From Calonectria ilicicola (taxonomy: Eukaryota; Ascomycota; Sordariomycetes; Hypocreales; Nectriaceae): a stretch of DNA of 64,000 nucleotides. The stretch lies in NCBI GenBank assembly GCA_020809705.1, contig CP085829.1:2418001-2482000 (forward strand), read 5' to 3'. The position numbers and the translations under genes are program-made. This document shows positions 1 through 11,100 of this stretch, in pieces. Below the pieces are notes generated by a model. That model made no database searches, had not been told where the DNA came from, and saw nothing but the letters and a program-made list of their open reading frames with translations. How positions within the stretch are numbered: the first letter of the stretch is position 1; every line of letters begins with the position of its first letter.

Positions 1-694
1 GGGACCATTGACAATGCCGAGTGTAAGCGTCTTGGTGTGGTACGTCTCCCAAGTCTGGACGTAGAAAGTGCAGAGGGCTGATTTTGGGGAGAGGGGAAAA
101 AGTCAGTCCCACACAATTCACATGTGATTGGTGTGTAAACTAGGGCCCAACTTACATGCAAAGAGCATGGCAACAGTACGCCAGCTCTGGCCCATGTTCT
201 GGGATGCAGCAAAGATCAAAACTTCTAGGCTGGTGTTGAGAGCGTCTACACCGTGGTCAAAGAGCTCGCCGAGGGGACCGGATTGCTTGGTTCGCCGTCT
301 GTTGCGCCAGCATGTGTCAGTTGGTTTTTTTTTTTTTTTGTTCCGCGAGTAATTTACAACGCCGAATGAAAATGGATTGTACTCACGCCTGTGTTCCGTC
401 GACAGCGTCAAAAGTTTGGTAGAGAAACAAGCCCAGAGCCCAAGAGTAGTAGACCCAGGCGGGGCAGTCCTGGTCAAGCGTTGGGGTGTACCACAGCATG
501 GTGAGGAAGTTTGCGACGACGAAGAGGAAGCCAGTCAGCGTAATGAGGTTGGGCGCCATGCTCATGGGGAAGCACTTGATGACGAAGTTCGTGTAGAACG
601 GCTTCAACACGTACTTGGACAGCAGTGATCTGTCGACCCCAGAGTACTTGTAATCCCGGAGCGCGGGGAGCTCGCGTTGCCGCAGGTAGGCCAT
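1..694 (-). CDS. EPT1/CPT1: Choline/ethanolamine phosphotransferase (CDP-alcohol phosphatidyltransferase), 5' part
   Basis: This enzyme makes phosphatidylcholine or phosphatidylethanolamine from CDP-choline/CDP-ethanolamine and diacylglycerol in the ER membrane, the last step of the Kennedy pathway. I join complement(<1..77, 156..298, 387..694). Intron 1 (299-386) has a GTGAGT donor and a CAACAG acceptor; intron 2 (78-155) has a GTAAGT donor. The joined product reads 176 residues before the window edge. The family signature DG-x2-AR-x8-G-x3-D-x3-D is seen as DGTQARRTKQSGPLGELFDH followed by GVD, and intron 1 falls inside the alanine codon of this motif. A hydrophobic stretch precedes it (about residues 50-100). 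The third exon continues with a typical family segment containing YVQTWETYHTKTLTLG. The rest of the protein lies outside the window. The sequence does not tell choline from ethanolamine specificity. Confidence 0.93.
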
Positions 695-2489
695 CTTGAC
701 GGTCTTGTGAGGGTAGTGGCTATGTCTTTCACTTCCGTTCTTGCTGCAGATGCTCGCGCTCGATCGGTCGGGGGGAAACGACGAAAAGTTGGACAGCGAT
801 GCAAATCAAAGACAAAAATCGACCTGTCTGGTCCTCGTTCGAGAGGTGGAGGTGTCGTTCTGGCGGTGGAAGATAGATCCTCGTTCGATTCGCTTCTCAA
901 GCTCCGCTTTGTCTCAATCCCGGAAGGTCGGTCCCACGTTGAAGAACTGCCCAGTCAAAAACGACACACGGCAAACGTGAGAAAATTTATGTGTGAGTTG
1001 GCCAAATGCCCGGTATGCTCGTGTCAACCAGATGCCCGAGCGCGTTACGGTTTCGGAGACTGCGGCGTGAGATGGAACACGGAGAATAAGAGTCGGCCGG
1101 GAAGAGCAAGGAGGGAGAGACAAGGGAAAGAACACGAAACTGCCAAAGGTCCAGCGGAATCCCGGGGTGGATCAACGCCTTAAATTAAAATCACAGTCCG
1201 CTACTTGTTTTCTAGCATGGTCTTATTTTTTTTCTTAAGCCTTTATTTCCCCACACGGGAACCCGGCCCAGGCTCGGGAAGATGAGACGCTCGTTTGTCC
1301 GGCTTGGCTCTTCTTTTTGATGCGCTGTTCTTTTCCTTGTTTTCCGGTTTTGGGTGGGACAATTTTTTTTTTCTCCATGTGGCTGCGCCGCCATGCTACT
1401 GGCGCACGCGAGTTCATTTCCGATAAGGTAAGGCTGATAAGGGGCAGGTGAGTGCACTCGCCCGCGCTAATTTCACTGCAGCCTCTCAATGCACGACGTC
1501 ATGATGCTTGACCCACTGTTCCGTTGATGCTCATCATTCTTATTAAACACGAGGTTTTGAGGGGGGTTTTCTGAGCCGGTTCATTCGCCACGGCCCTCGC
1601 TACTCCCTGTCCTGTTGATCATGGACCGTGAACATCCCTCGTCCTTTTTTGCTTTAACACTAGCGAGCGTTGCCCCTCTAGCTTTCAATCTTAATGCTGG
1701 CTGAACTCACACGCAACTTGTACATAACCTAAATAACCCACTCTTCACGCACGCGCAACAGAATACATGACAAGCTACGCAAATCCATCTTTTGATCCTG
1801 TGATAGAAAAATGACCACAGGATAACCAGCTCCAACGCCTGGTGTATTAAACGATTTATCCCCCACATCCTCTTTATGCGTGTCTTTTATGGCGCGTCAC
1901 ATATTTTGTCACCTGCCACGCTCCCATGTCGCGTGACCCCTGTTCTTGTCTAGATCCTCTCAGTGCCCTCCATCACGGTCCTCCCTCGTTTCTTCATAGG
2001 CTGGAGCATCAAATTGTCTTTGATCATGACACCATCTCCTGCAATTGTGCCAGCTACTTCAGGTCCACAAATTACAACAACAGGAATGGAAATCGTCACA
2101 GCCCCTGCCCAATCATGGCATTTCGTCCCATGGCATCATTCAATTCATGCCAAGCCAAGCTATGCCATGCACCACGCCCTCGCCCTTAATCTTAAAATCA
2201 ATCCTTTTTATTCCTCCAAAGAGGTATGTTGCCTATCTCGCTCTGCCTCGATACCTTAAGCTACTATTAAGAGTAAACAGTGGCATCCTGCGACCTGAGT
2301 TCTGTAACCCTCACCATAAAATGGCCCTTTCGTAGCAAATACCTTTGTACTCCTGCTCCATCCCAAAATCCATCCAACCCTCCCCAGCCAAGCATCAAAC
2401 AAATGCAAACGCACCTTCACATCCCTGTAAATGCTATTCTACCTTCAAGTTATCTCCTGCTTTCCGCCATCATATTTCTTTCCAAACAA
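695..2489. other. Intergenic region, 1.8 kb
   Basis: This lies between the start of the phosphotransferase gene and the end of the next minus-strand gene. It should hold the promoter and leader of the former (about 695-1200) and the 3' UTR of the latter. Frames here are short, overlapping and without recognisable protein features. I see no RNA gene or repeat. Confidence 0.6.
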
Positions 2490-4196
2490 CTACTGACTGT
2501 TCCGTCCTCCTACATAGCCATAATTTTGGCCACCTGACCCCTCCATACTCTTCTCTGGCTTTCGCATGTCCACGTTACACAAGTCAGTCTCCACGTGCCG
2601 CAACATAGATGCATATGCTATACCCATCAGCGGTTTGGCGTGCTGCGCTGCCGTCATATGGTTGGCTTCAGTGATCTTCATCGGGTGGTATTGTGCTTTG
2701 TTCTTGAGTGGCCGGCCATCTCCAATGGCCCCAAACCTTTGCTCTGGCTTTCGCCAATGGTCCTCATTCACCATTTCATCGGTTTGTTTGCCCAGAAATC
2801 CAATTCCTGCATACCATTCTCGGTTGATCTTTTCGTTGCGAGCCGCGATTTGGGCTTCTGTAAGACGGCCCATGCCAGGCTTGGATTGGTTTGACGACAT
2901 GGACGACCCAAGGCTTGGGATGGGGTAGTAGGCTTCTGTAGGCCAGTAGCCCCATGTTGACCAATACATCGCATTACCATAAGCATGTCCCGGATACCAT
3001 TGGAAGCTAGCCGAATGCTGTCCATCACCTCCCACCGGTACAGCCACGGCGGGTGAGTCGAATCGATTGAGAGACACCATTGAGGGGGTGTCGGTGTTTG
3101 GAGGTTCTGCAAGCTGACGAATAGCTGCTGGATCCGAAAGAAGATCCAAGTCGTCAATACTAGCTTGCAACAAGGTGTGTGGAGAAAGTGCGGGCGTGTC
3201 CTGGTATTCTTCCTGGCTGTTATTTTGAGAATGCAGCTTTGTTTGAAGTGCTTTGAAAGTTGATTCAAACGTTGATGGACGATACTGGCGTTGGCCGGGA
3301 GGTCCAGCAGTCAACGGCTGGGGGGCACCAGGTCCGGACGCTAAAGTAACGGAGGCAGAAGTTGACCCTGAGAGACTAGAGTTTGTCTTATCGCTTAAGT
3401 CTTTTTGTTGGGTAAAGTGGAAGGCTGACGACCGAGGAAGATCAGGCTTTTGAGTACCCTCATCGCCCTGAACCTTTCGTAGAGCGAGCGGGTCGGAGTG
3501 AACAGGTCTCAAGTTGATTGGAGACGCGCAGCTCATCTTCAAATTTTCGGTTGGACCGAAAGATCTGCTGAGGGGTACGGGTGGAGGATTTGCTTTTGTT
3601 GATGCAGGCAGACCATCAAGGGCAGGTTTGACCCCTCGCAGAAGTACCTTGCGAGCCTTTTTCTGGCTAGGATTCGGGTATGAAGCCAGGTTGTGAAGCG
3701 ACTTGACAGTCATATTCATCAATGGGTCCATTCCAAAGTCGGAGTCGGAGTCGCTCGAGTCGCTCAAGTCTTCTTCAGCATACTTATCCCCATCAAGGTT
3801 GGAGAACAGGGAAGAGACCGACGAGGGAGTATTTCCGGAAAGAATGCGAGGGGGGTTCGCCGACATGTTGACGCTAATATGGTCGAGATCACCCAGGGGG
3901 CCAACGGCACGGTCGTAATTCTGCTGCAAGGGAGTATACTGTTGCGAAGTCGAGGCGTTACCAGCTCTCAGAGGCAGCGTCGCAAGGAATGACTTGGGAA
4001 GGAGCGTAAGGTTGGAATTGACACTTCCCGATGCCCACTTGAAAGAACGACCCCTACGGGTTGGTGGCTGCAAAGGCTGGGCGGATGCGGGTTTGTAAAG
4101 GGTCCCAGCGGTGGTGTAAGTAAGTTGCCCGGACGCCGACTTGGGCACCGTCGCTGTGGATGAAGTGGTGATGCTTGACGAAGGCAGGGAGTCCAT
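2490..4196 (-). CDS. Hypothetical low-complexity protein, 568 aa
   Basis: One uninterrupted 568-codon frame that I do not recognise. The protein is largely disordered, rich in Ser, Pro, Thr and Asn. It has an acidic/serine tract (DLSDSSDSDSDFG, about residue 145), several basic or proline patches, an aromatic segment (WYPGHAYGNAMYWSTWGYWP, about residue 400) and a more ordered C-terminal part (about 435-545) containing RLTEAQIAARNEKINREWYA. That C-terminal part looks like the conserved core. No signal peptide, membrane helix or catalytic motif is visible. The start is the ATG at 4196, just downstream of a leader with no longer in-frame extension. The composition would suit a cytoplasmic or nuclear regulatory or scaffold protein, but no function can be assigned. 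Confidence 0.75.
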   Translation of the reverse strand: MDSLPSSSITTSSTATVPKSASGQLTYTTAGTLYKPASAQPLQPPTRRGRSFKWASGSVNSNLTLLPKSFLATLPLRAGNASTSQQYTPLQQNYDRAVGPLGDLDHISVNMSANPPRILSGNTPSSVSSLFSNLDGDKYAEEDLSDSSDSDSDFGMDPLMNMTVKSLHNLASYPNPSQKKARKVLLRGVKPALDGLPASTKANPPPVPLSRSFGPTENLKMSCASPINLRPVHSDPLALRKVQGDEGTQKPDLPRSSAFHFTQQKDLSDKTNSSLSGSTSASVTLASGPGAPQPLTAGPPGQRQYRPSTFESTFKALQTKLHSQNNSQEEYQDTPALSPHTLLQASIDDLDLLSDPAAIRQLAEPPNTDTPSMVSLNRFDSPAVAVPVGGDGQHSASFQWYPGHAYGNAMYWSTWGYWPTEAYYPIPSLGSSMSSNQSKPGMGRLTEAQIAARNEKINREWYAGIGFLGKQTDEMVNEDHWRKPEQRFGAIGDGRPLKNKAQYHPMKITEANHMTAAQHAKPLMGIAYASMLRHVETDLCNVDMRKPEKSMEGSGGQNYGYVGGRNSQ

Positions 4197-6040
4197 TTTC
4201 GGCTATCAGATTGGCATTATCCTGTTTGCCAAAGATATGCACGGCGCACAACGAGCCGGAAAAAGATCTAAGGAAGGTCCTGGTTAGATTTGATCTGAAA
4301 TGATCCAAGCAGCGTCGTGTGTATCACTGTCGTCGTCGCTGCCTGGGTAAAAGAGTGTGATTCAAAGAGAAAGAAAAACGATGAAACGAGGGGCGTCTTC
4401 CAAGAGTATGAAAGGAGCGGCAGGCTTTTCAAGCCGTCATTGCTAGAGAAGGAGGCGTCTGTAGAATGACGGTGCTGGTGGCCTAGGTGATAGTGTAGAT
4501 TGCAAGAGAGAGGTGCGATGAAGGTGAGGGGGCGAGGAGGAGTAGAAAGAGGAGGCAAGGTCGCCAAAGTTAATGAAGGACTCACGGCCCAGTGTTCGTA
4601 CCTTCCTCAAATCCGTCAACTGCCAAATGAGAAAAGGTGATGTGGAAAGAGCGACCAGGCAGAAAACGTACTCGGCCGGCTAAACTCGCCAATTTGGTAA
4701 GAAGAATAAAACAAATCCAGAAAGCTACTGCAAAGAAATAAAAACAAAATGGAAAAGTCGCAGAGAAATTGAAGCTCGCCCTCGAGGAGCTGATTTTGGA
4801 CAGAGGATATATGGCGAAAAATGTCGTTTGGAGGTGAAATCCAACGATCTTGATAAATTGGAGAATCCCTCAGCATTTACTATCAAGCTGTAGCCGCTCG
4901 TCAGTTCCGCCTTGATCCAAAAATCGTTGCGAGGCAGCGGCTACTGATAATAAAGGAGAGGGAGTAAAGGAGAGGGCAATCGCCAAACGACGACACCAAG
5001 TCGCGCGGTTCGATGGCGTATTTGGGTATGGGAGGGTAAAAGGAGAGAACGAGTTTGTGTTTTCAATTCGCCCTCATAAGAAGAACAAACCTTCGCAAAC
5101 TTCAAAGGGAGTCCTGTGTGTGAATCATAATGCGTTAGTCGAACAGCTGCCAAAAAGTGAAGCGAGGGCCAGGCACTGGCAAATGCAAACCAACGACACT
5201 ACAGTGGTGTCAAATCGCTTTCTTTTGCCACTCCACCACATTCGTGACTATCGTTTGTTATTTGGATTTCCACTCAAAAAATTATAATCTTTTAGTCATG
5301 GAAACGCCTTGATTCATAATTTACCAAGTCATGGTTGATTGGTCGTTCTCCTATCTTATCCTATCATTTCCATTTCCGCTCCGCATCTAGGCTTTTCTAA
5401 TCGCTCCATTATCTCTCCAGCTCTCATATATCCTATCCATACTCTCCATCCACAACTCGTAAAGGCGATCAATGATGCCTATTACACTCGCTCATCTCTC
5501 CACCCTTCAGGAACCAGCCCCTACTCCGGTGCAACGTGGTCTTGTCTCGCTCTCATCTTCTCCATCAGTGCGCATGGCAACGGTATGTGAATCGAGTCTC
5601 GTGAAAATGCGGTCTAGCGTTGTCGTAATCCTCCCCAAGAGCGAGATCCCATTTCAGACCACGTAAAGAACCAGGATAAGGTAAAACGAAAAGAAATTTT
5701 ATGCTGAAAAAAGACTCCAAGGTCGACATTGAAGGTATTGGCGCCAAAGCGCAGGGCAAAAATCAGGCCCATGTAACAAATCCAGAGGGTTTTCCCTTTT
5801 AAGTTCAAGAGGTAATAGAGGGATTGTGTCGAAGTATAGTGGTAAAAAAACGCAAGACAAAAAAAGCAAGGGAAATACCCCAAAGGAAGGTCAGGGTGTT
5901 GACGGACGAATTATGTGCAAACATCGGAAACTCCGTAGACGGTTGGACAAGCGATTCCGTAACAACCGTTCTCAAAATGGCCACCTAAAAAAGAACGAAA
6001 GCGATATATACGTGCTGTTGAGAGATCACTGACGCCAGCC
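4197..6040. other. Intergenic region, 1.8 kb
   Basis: This should contain the promoter and leader of the 568-aa gene (up to about 5.2 kb) and the 3' UTR of palI (about 5.6-6.04 kb). Only short frames are present and none looks like protein. A GA/CT-rich stretch runs over about 4.3-4.6 kb. I see no RNA gene. Confidence 0.55.
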
Positions 6041-8161
6041 TCACATTCTGCCGGGGTAGGCACTGCCAGGAATCATTCCACCTCCGCCTGCTGTTGGGCG
6101 ACTACCAGGAAGCTGGAAGTCGGGATTGTCTAATATCATATCCTGACGTTTTTGTTGTTGGTTCACTGGTCTTCGAGCAGAAGGTCCCTGTTGATATGGC
6201 ATCGGAGGAGCAGGGCTGGGGTTCCAACGAGGGTTGATTCCCCGCTGGGAGATGGACGTGAAATTCGATCGCTCAGACTCAGCGGGACTGCGAGCACCCG
6301 TGTTGTTTGCACGAACGTCTTCGTAGATGGGTTCGATTGGTGGTGGTTGTTGATTAGTTGCCGTACCAGGAGGCGTATTATCAGCGGCAAAGCGAGGGTC
6401 CACGTCCTCGTAGTAGTTGCCGCTGTTGTTCACGGCAACCTCGGGAGTCGATCTTCCAGGCAATTCAACTGGGCGGTTTACGTGAAGTGGTGATGGTGCC
6501 TGAACTGAGTTTGTCCCGCTTGGGTTCCATCCAGCTCGGGGCGGCACGTATGGTTGTCTATTCCAGTCAGTTACAGTTATTCTTTCAAAAGGGGATTTAT
6601 AGGGTACATACTCATCAGTGCTATACTTGCTAGCATCGGTCATGTAAGTGTCGTGGCGGTTAGGGCCCAATCGGCCCTGTTGAAGGCCAATCATACCAGC
6701 TACATCCGAATCACTTTCACGAATGTAGTCTCGTGCTGGTTCCTGAGGCTGCGGAGGCGGGGTCGCATCCATTTCAATGGCTTGTCCACCCACGGTAGCA
6801 GGCTCGGTACCAGGTAGCGGTGGAGGGGACTCTGCTCGGGGGAGAGTCGACGCTGCGGATTCCATTGTTCGAGGTCGGAATGCCGGTTGTTGGAGGTATG
6901 CTTCGGGAGGTGGTTGATTTTCTTGTGCGCCACCATATCCTGGAGGTGGGCTGCGACCGCCTCTGACGCTACCAGGGCCGTATCCTCCTCTAGGTGGTGG
7001 TCCATAACCTCCTCGACCACCACGAGGCCCGTATCCACCTCTCCCGGGTGACCCGTATCCTCCTCGTCCTCTCATTGAACCAAAGTTGTCGTAAGGCCCT
7101 CGTCCACCCCTTACACTTCCAGGACCATATCCTCCTCTCATACGCTCGGTTGAGGGTCCTCTGCGCACACCGTAGGCATCTACACCGTTGTTGATTGGGT
7201 TTCCATATTGGTCCCGAGATCCTTGTCTTCGGGGGCTACCACTGTAGGCTTCTCCAAGCATGGGGGGTTCGTTCATCATCTGAACAGGAGATTGGTTCGA
7301 AGTTGTGCGACGAGTCAGAGGAATATTATCCTCACTCATCTGATCAGCCTTTACTTTTTGCTCATAGGATGCAAAAGTCGGGAGGCTGTCGTTGGCGCTT
7401 CCATTGGCTCCGCTCACAGATGGGAGAGTCGGTTGCATAACAAGATCAGTCTGCTTATCCTGGGCAGCATTTCTATTGTAGTAATTCTCTCCACTCATCT
7501 CGGCATTCTCGTCGATGCGCCTCTGGCGATCCTTTCTGCTAATCAATGTGCGGCGCATAGCACATGTAACCAATCCGCTCAGGGCGACCAGAATAGTCGA
7601 GGCGAGGACAATATAAGAGCCCCATGCCATATGAGGGACAAACAATAGCACGTCGATCAAGAAAGCCAATAAACAGACCAAAAAGTCGATGAACAGGAAA
7701 ATGAAGATGATGAGCAAAAACCTGGAAGAGTGGGATGGGCCGTGCAAATGAGTGACAGCGGCCATGATGAAGAGAACGAGAGTGATTAGAGCTGCCACAG
7801 GGTGCACTACAAGAATGGCCGCAAGAGTGCCTCGAACCCCGGACGGGAGATCAAACGCATCTGGGTCATCGGGGAATAGGTTGGCTACGCGTATGTTAGC
7901 AAACCAATTATCGAAATACAAGGAACCAATTCGGGGGTAAATAAAGAGGGGGGGTATGGAAGGAAAATACGAACAGGTATCATATCCAATACTAATGCTG
8001 CTGCAACCACTCGATTGGCAGTATCCAAAGACACCGAAAGTGGTGCCTTTATATTCACCAAGCGGAATAGCCTTGACGATTGGCGTAGACAGCACCGACA
8101 AAAGAAGCAAGGCGAAGGCCGCGCCGAGCAAAATCGCCAAAGGAGTTGCTGGTCGCAACAT
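6041..8161 (-). CDS. palI: pH-response regulator PalI/Rim9 (SUR7-type tetraspan membrane protein)
   Basis: PalI/Rim9 is a plasma-membrane component of the ambient alkaline-pH sensing (Pal/Rim) complex, helping the PalH/Rim21 sensor activate PacC. The N-terminus MLRPATPLAILL starts the first membrane helix (residues 9-27). A small extracellular loop has two cysteines (FGYCQSSGCSS), followed by helices at about 82-107, 117-144 and 151-171 after splicing. The cytosolic tail is long, proline-rich and disordered, with an RGG/GYGP-rich block (about 311-380). The frame is open throughout (706 codons), but an in-frame 90-nt intron at 7885-7974 is likely: donor GTTCGT, branch GCTAAC, acceptor CGTAG. 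Removing it turns a non-family stretch into the family-like junction GYDTSNLFPDDPDAFDLPSG and gives 676 aa. The start is the ATG at 8161. Family identity is strong; intron use is inferred. Confidence 0.9.
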   Translation of the reverse strand: MLRPATPLAILLGAAFALLLLSVLSTPIVKAIPLGEYKGTTFGVFGYCQSSGCSSISIGYDTCSYFPSIPPLFIYPRIGSLYFDNWFANIRVANLFPDDPDAFDLPSGVRGTLAAILVVHPVAALITLVLFIMAAVTHLHGPSHSSRFLLIIFIFLFIDFLVCLLAFLIDVLLFVPHMAWGSYIVLASTILVALSGLVTCAMRRTLISRKDRQRRIDENAEMSGENYYNRNAAQDKQTDLVMQPTLPSVSGANGSANDSLPTFASYEQKVKADQMSEDNIPLTRRTTSNQSPVQMMNEPPMLGEAYSGSPRRQGSRDQYGNPINNGVDAYGVRRGPSTERMRGGYGPGSVRGGRGPYDNFGSMRGRGGYGSPGRGGYGPRGGRGGYGPPPRGGYGPGSVRGGRSPPPGYGGAQENQPPPEAYLQQPAFRPRTMESAASTLPRAESPPPLPGTEPATVGGQAIEMDATPPPQPQEPARDYIRESDSDVAGMIGLQQGRLGPNRHDTYMTDASKYSTDEYVPYKSPFERITVTDWNRQPYVPPRAGWNPSGTNSVQAPSPLHVNRPVELPGRSTPEVAVNNSGNYYEDVDPRFAADNTPPGTATNQQPPPIEPIYEDVRANNTGARSPAESERSNFTSISQRGINPRWNPSPAPPMPYQQGPSARRPVNQQQKRQDMILDNPDFQLPGSRPTAGGGGMIPGSAYPGRM
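7885..7974 (-). other. Probable in-frame 90-nt intron in palI
   Basis: On the minus strand the segment starts GTTCGT and ends GCTAACATACGCGTAG, so it has a good branch site 9 nt before the acceptor. Its length is a multiple of three and it contains no stop, so a simple ORF call reads through it. The alternative donor GTATTT inside it would break the frame. Confidence 0.75.
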
Positions 8162-11100
8162 GGCTGCGGTGTGCGAGGAACCGAATCGATATACAAAGAG
8201 ACGTAGACAGTAGACGGCAGACGGACGACAGGCGCCGTCAAAACGCTGGGACGGGAATTCGTATGTGAATTCTATGCAGTGCGCTCAATGATTGTATCGC
8301 GGATAGCAAGAATTGTGAGTGTCATAGGTCACACGGAATAAGTGGTCGTCGAAGGCAGTGACAATGGCCGTCGTGGGCATGGGAGACGTAAAGAGCGTGG
8401 GAGGCGGCGCAAGCTAGTCAGTGAATCAACGAATCCCCCTCTTTCTTTTGGTTCGCGAAACGAAAACCACTTTCTCTTCTTCGCATCCGGTGGTGAGGGT
8501 GGGCGATAGGTCGGTCAGTCGCAATCGCAGCAATCGCAGTCAGAGTCGCAGCCGCTAGCTGGTGGCTGCAAATAGAAGTGAAGTGCCGAAGTGGCGCTGT
8601 TTAGATCGCAACGGTGCCAGCGCGCGGTGTCGTCGATCTTGTCGGCAATGTCGCCTTAAAGTCGTCGTCGTCCTGCGTCGTCACTCCCGGAGCGAAATGG
8701 AGCGAGAATGGCCAAGGAAGGTTGAGTAGAGCACTGAGAGCAAGTCAAGGCGTGGATGCGGGACATGTTCTGGGGCTCTGGGGGGTAGGTGGATAGGACA
8801 CCCGGAAGGGGAACTAAGAGCGGATGTTACAGCACAGCTTGGTCTTGACTTTCGTGGCTGAGCCTTGGCTTCGGCAGGGATGGTGCTAGACCAGGGACGG
8901 ATGGTGGGACTGAGGCCTGTGGGACTCCCTAACGCGTGGGCGCATGAAGTAGGCCATAGTGGGTTCGTCGAGCAAACAGAGTACGCCGGGGCTTCTAGGG
9001 CCGCCCTGAAGTGGAGAGTTGGGACCTGGAACACTCTCGACACAGCACCCTGAGTTAACCAGAGAGTCCGGGTCCACTGTACCAGGCACAGGTGGGGATG
9101 CATCCTCATGCTGCGTTCGGAGCTCCAGCTGCTATGCGAAAAATGACAGAGCCAGCACCTGCGGACGGTTGCAAGCCGGATGCTACCAGAGGTTGTGCGT
9201 GCATTGTCTCGCGCATTGCCACCGTGCAAAGTTAGTCATGGAACAAAAAGAAAGCAAATGGAAAGTGACATTTAATTTGCCTTATCCAGAGCTGCAGCCA
9301 CTGTCGGCGCATCTTGGGGGGGGAGATTCTCCCAATGTGCGCCCATGCGTGCCCAGGTGCAGGGCTGTCCCCAGTCAGGAAGACATCACCTCTAGGGCGC
9401 AAAGCGTAACGAGCAGCGACCCAGTGATAACAAAGACCACCACTCCCCAATTTGTCGACCGGGGCCAGGCCTCTTGCACCAATCATGACTGCGCTGGCCA
9501 TCTCTCGTCGTACGAAGCTGATTTTCGATGCGTCTTCCGTCTAACGGCCTTTGTCCAATGTGCCCGGGCTCCAGCTGCATTGCGACACAGGGCGGTCCAA
9601 TTTGCTCTTCTGTATTATCGCAATCTGGGGGATCGCAACCAAAAAGCTTATCTGGTGATCATCAAGCCACGGCTTGCCCAACCCAACGCGGCTTGCTTTT
9701 ACTTTGGCGGGATGAACACGGCAGCATGCTGCTTCTTTTCGTCCACGACACAGGCACGACTCATCCATCTTGGCCCGTTGCTGGCTGTGTCTCAGAATAG
9801 CCACAGCGCAGCGACTACCCCGCCAATCAGCCCGCGTGGCCGGGTCCGTCAGGTTGGGTCCCGGTTTAGAAAACGGTGATGGAGGGGCGCTCAGACGCCG
9901 ATGCCAAACATTGGTTTGATGGAGATTGGGTCTGCACGGCCAACAATGAAATCGAGGTTGACGATGGTCACCATCAGCACTAGAGCCGCACTCGATATGC
10001 ACTCGCCATGCACTCGACATGCACTCGGCCTTATCAGACACGTGCATTCTGCGGGTGCCAACTTTAGCCCAAGCCAAGACGCTGCGAGTCGGAGACGTCG
10101 TCTCCCCGCTCTCAAGCATTGGATTCCGGGTATTCTGCACGCGAACCCCTCAAATGGACGCCACGATGCCCACCCAGCATGGCCGATTCCATGCATACCC
10201 CTCAGTGGACAATGACAGCCACCCGACCCAGGAAAGCTCCTCGCTCACTTTCGCTCCTGCGATCCCTTCTATCGGCCAAGCAGAAGCGACCCCAAGCGAC
10301 CCCCAAGCGACCCAATCTGAATCAACCCGGCCAATGCCCCTGTCAGCAGCCAAACAAGGGGTGCTAAATCAACCCGTGACGTTTTTGCGGTAGACGTTCC
10401 TCCTCCACCGAAAGCCACGCACCACTCGCATTTTGCTTGTGCTTGTGTCTCCCCCCCCCCCATTTTTACCGCCAGGCTAAAACCTGCATGAAGGGTTCCA
10501 AAGAAAGGTCCTGTTTTGGATCAATTCTAAATGTGGGTGATCGGAAAGCCTGTCCGGTGGTGTGCAATTCCTCTCAGACGGAAGCGGATGAAAAGCTTGC
10601 GAGCTTGGTCCCATGGATAATCCCATCCACCAAGCTGCAGTGGATGGGCGGATATCTATCTGGAGATGGACATGCATCCTTGTAATGGAAGTCGTAATAT
10701 TGACGCGTTGCGGGTGCGCCACGGTTCGTGCGGCACAGCAATAGCCTGTGTGCCAACGTCTTCAGCAAGCCGACCCCCACTGCGCGGAAAACCACGAACC
10801 ACAAATAACCACATCACGACATTGCCTTGGTTTCTGCTGTCACCCTGAATAGCCCAAGAAGAAAAAAAAATGTGTGCATCATTCATTATCCCTGTATGCA
10901 CAACCATGGTTACGTTCCGTGCATCTTGTTTCTTCTCCACTGTTTCTTGAGCAGACGATGCAACATCGTATCCCGGATGCGTCCTTGCACGCTGCCAAGT
11001 TGGGGTGATGTGTGTCAAACTTCCCAGGCCAATTTGCCCTTCTCAGCTGTCACAGTCTTCGCAAGTAAATTGACGTTCCATTATTTCTATCAAATCTGAA

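Noticed and set aside
2768..3268. 166-codon minus-strand frame inside the 568-aa gene
   Set aside because: Shadow frame of the longer coding sequence on the same strand.
9019..9879. 286-codon + strand frame as a gene
   Set aside because: No domain, Cys/Arg/Pro-rich composition, overlapped by long minus-strand frames, no splice structure or leader; kept only as a low-interest finding.
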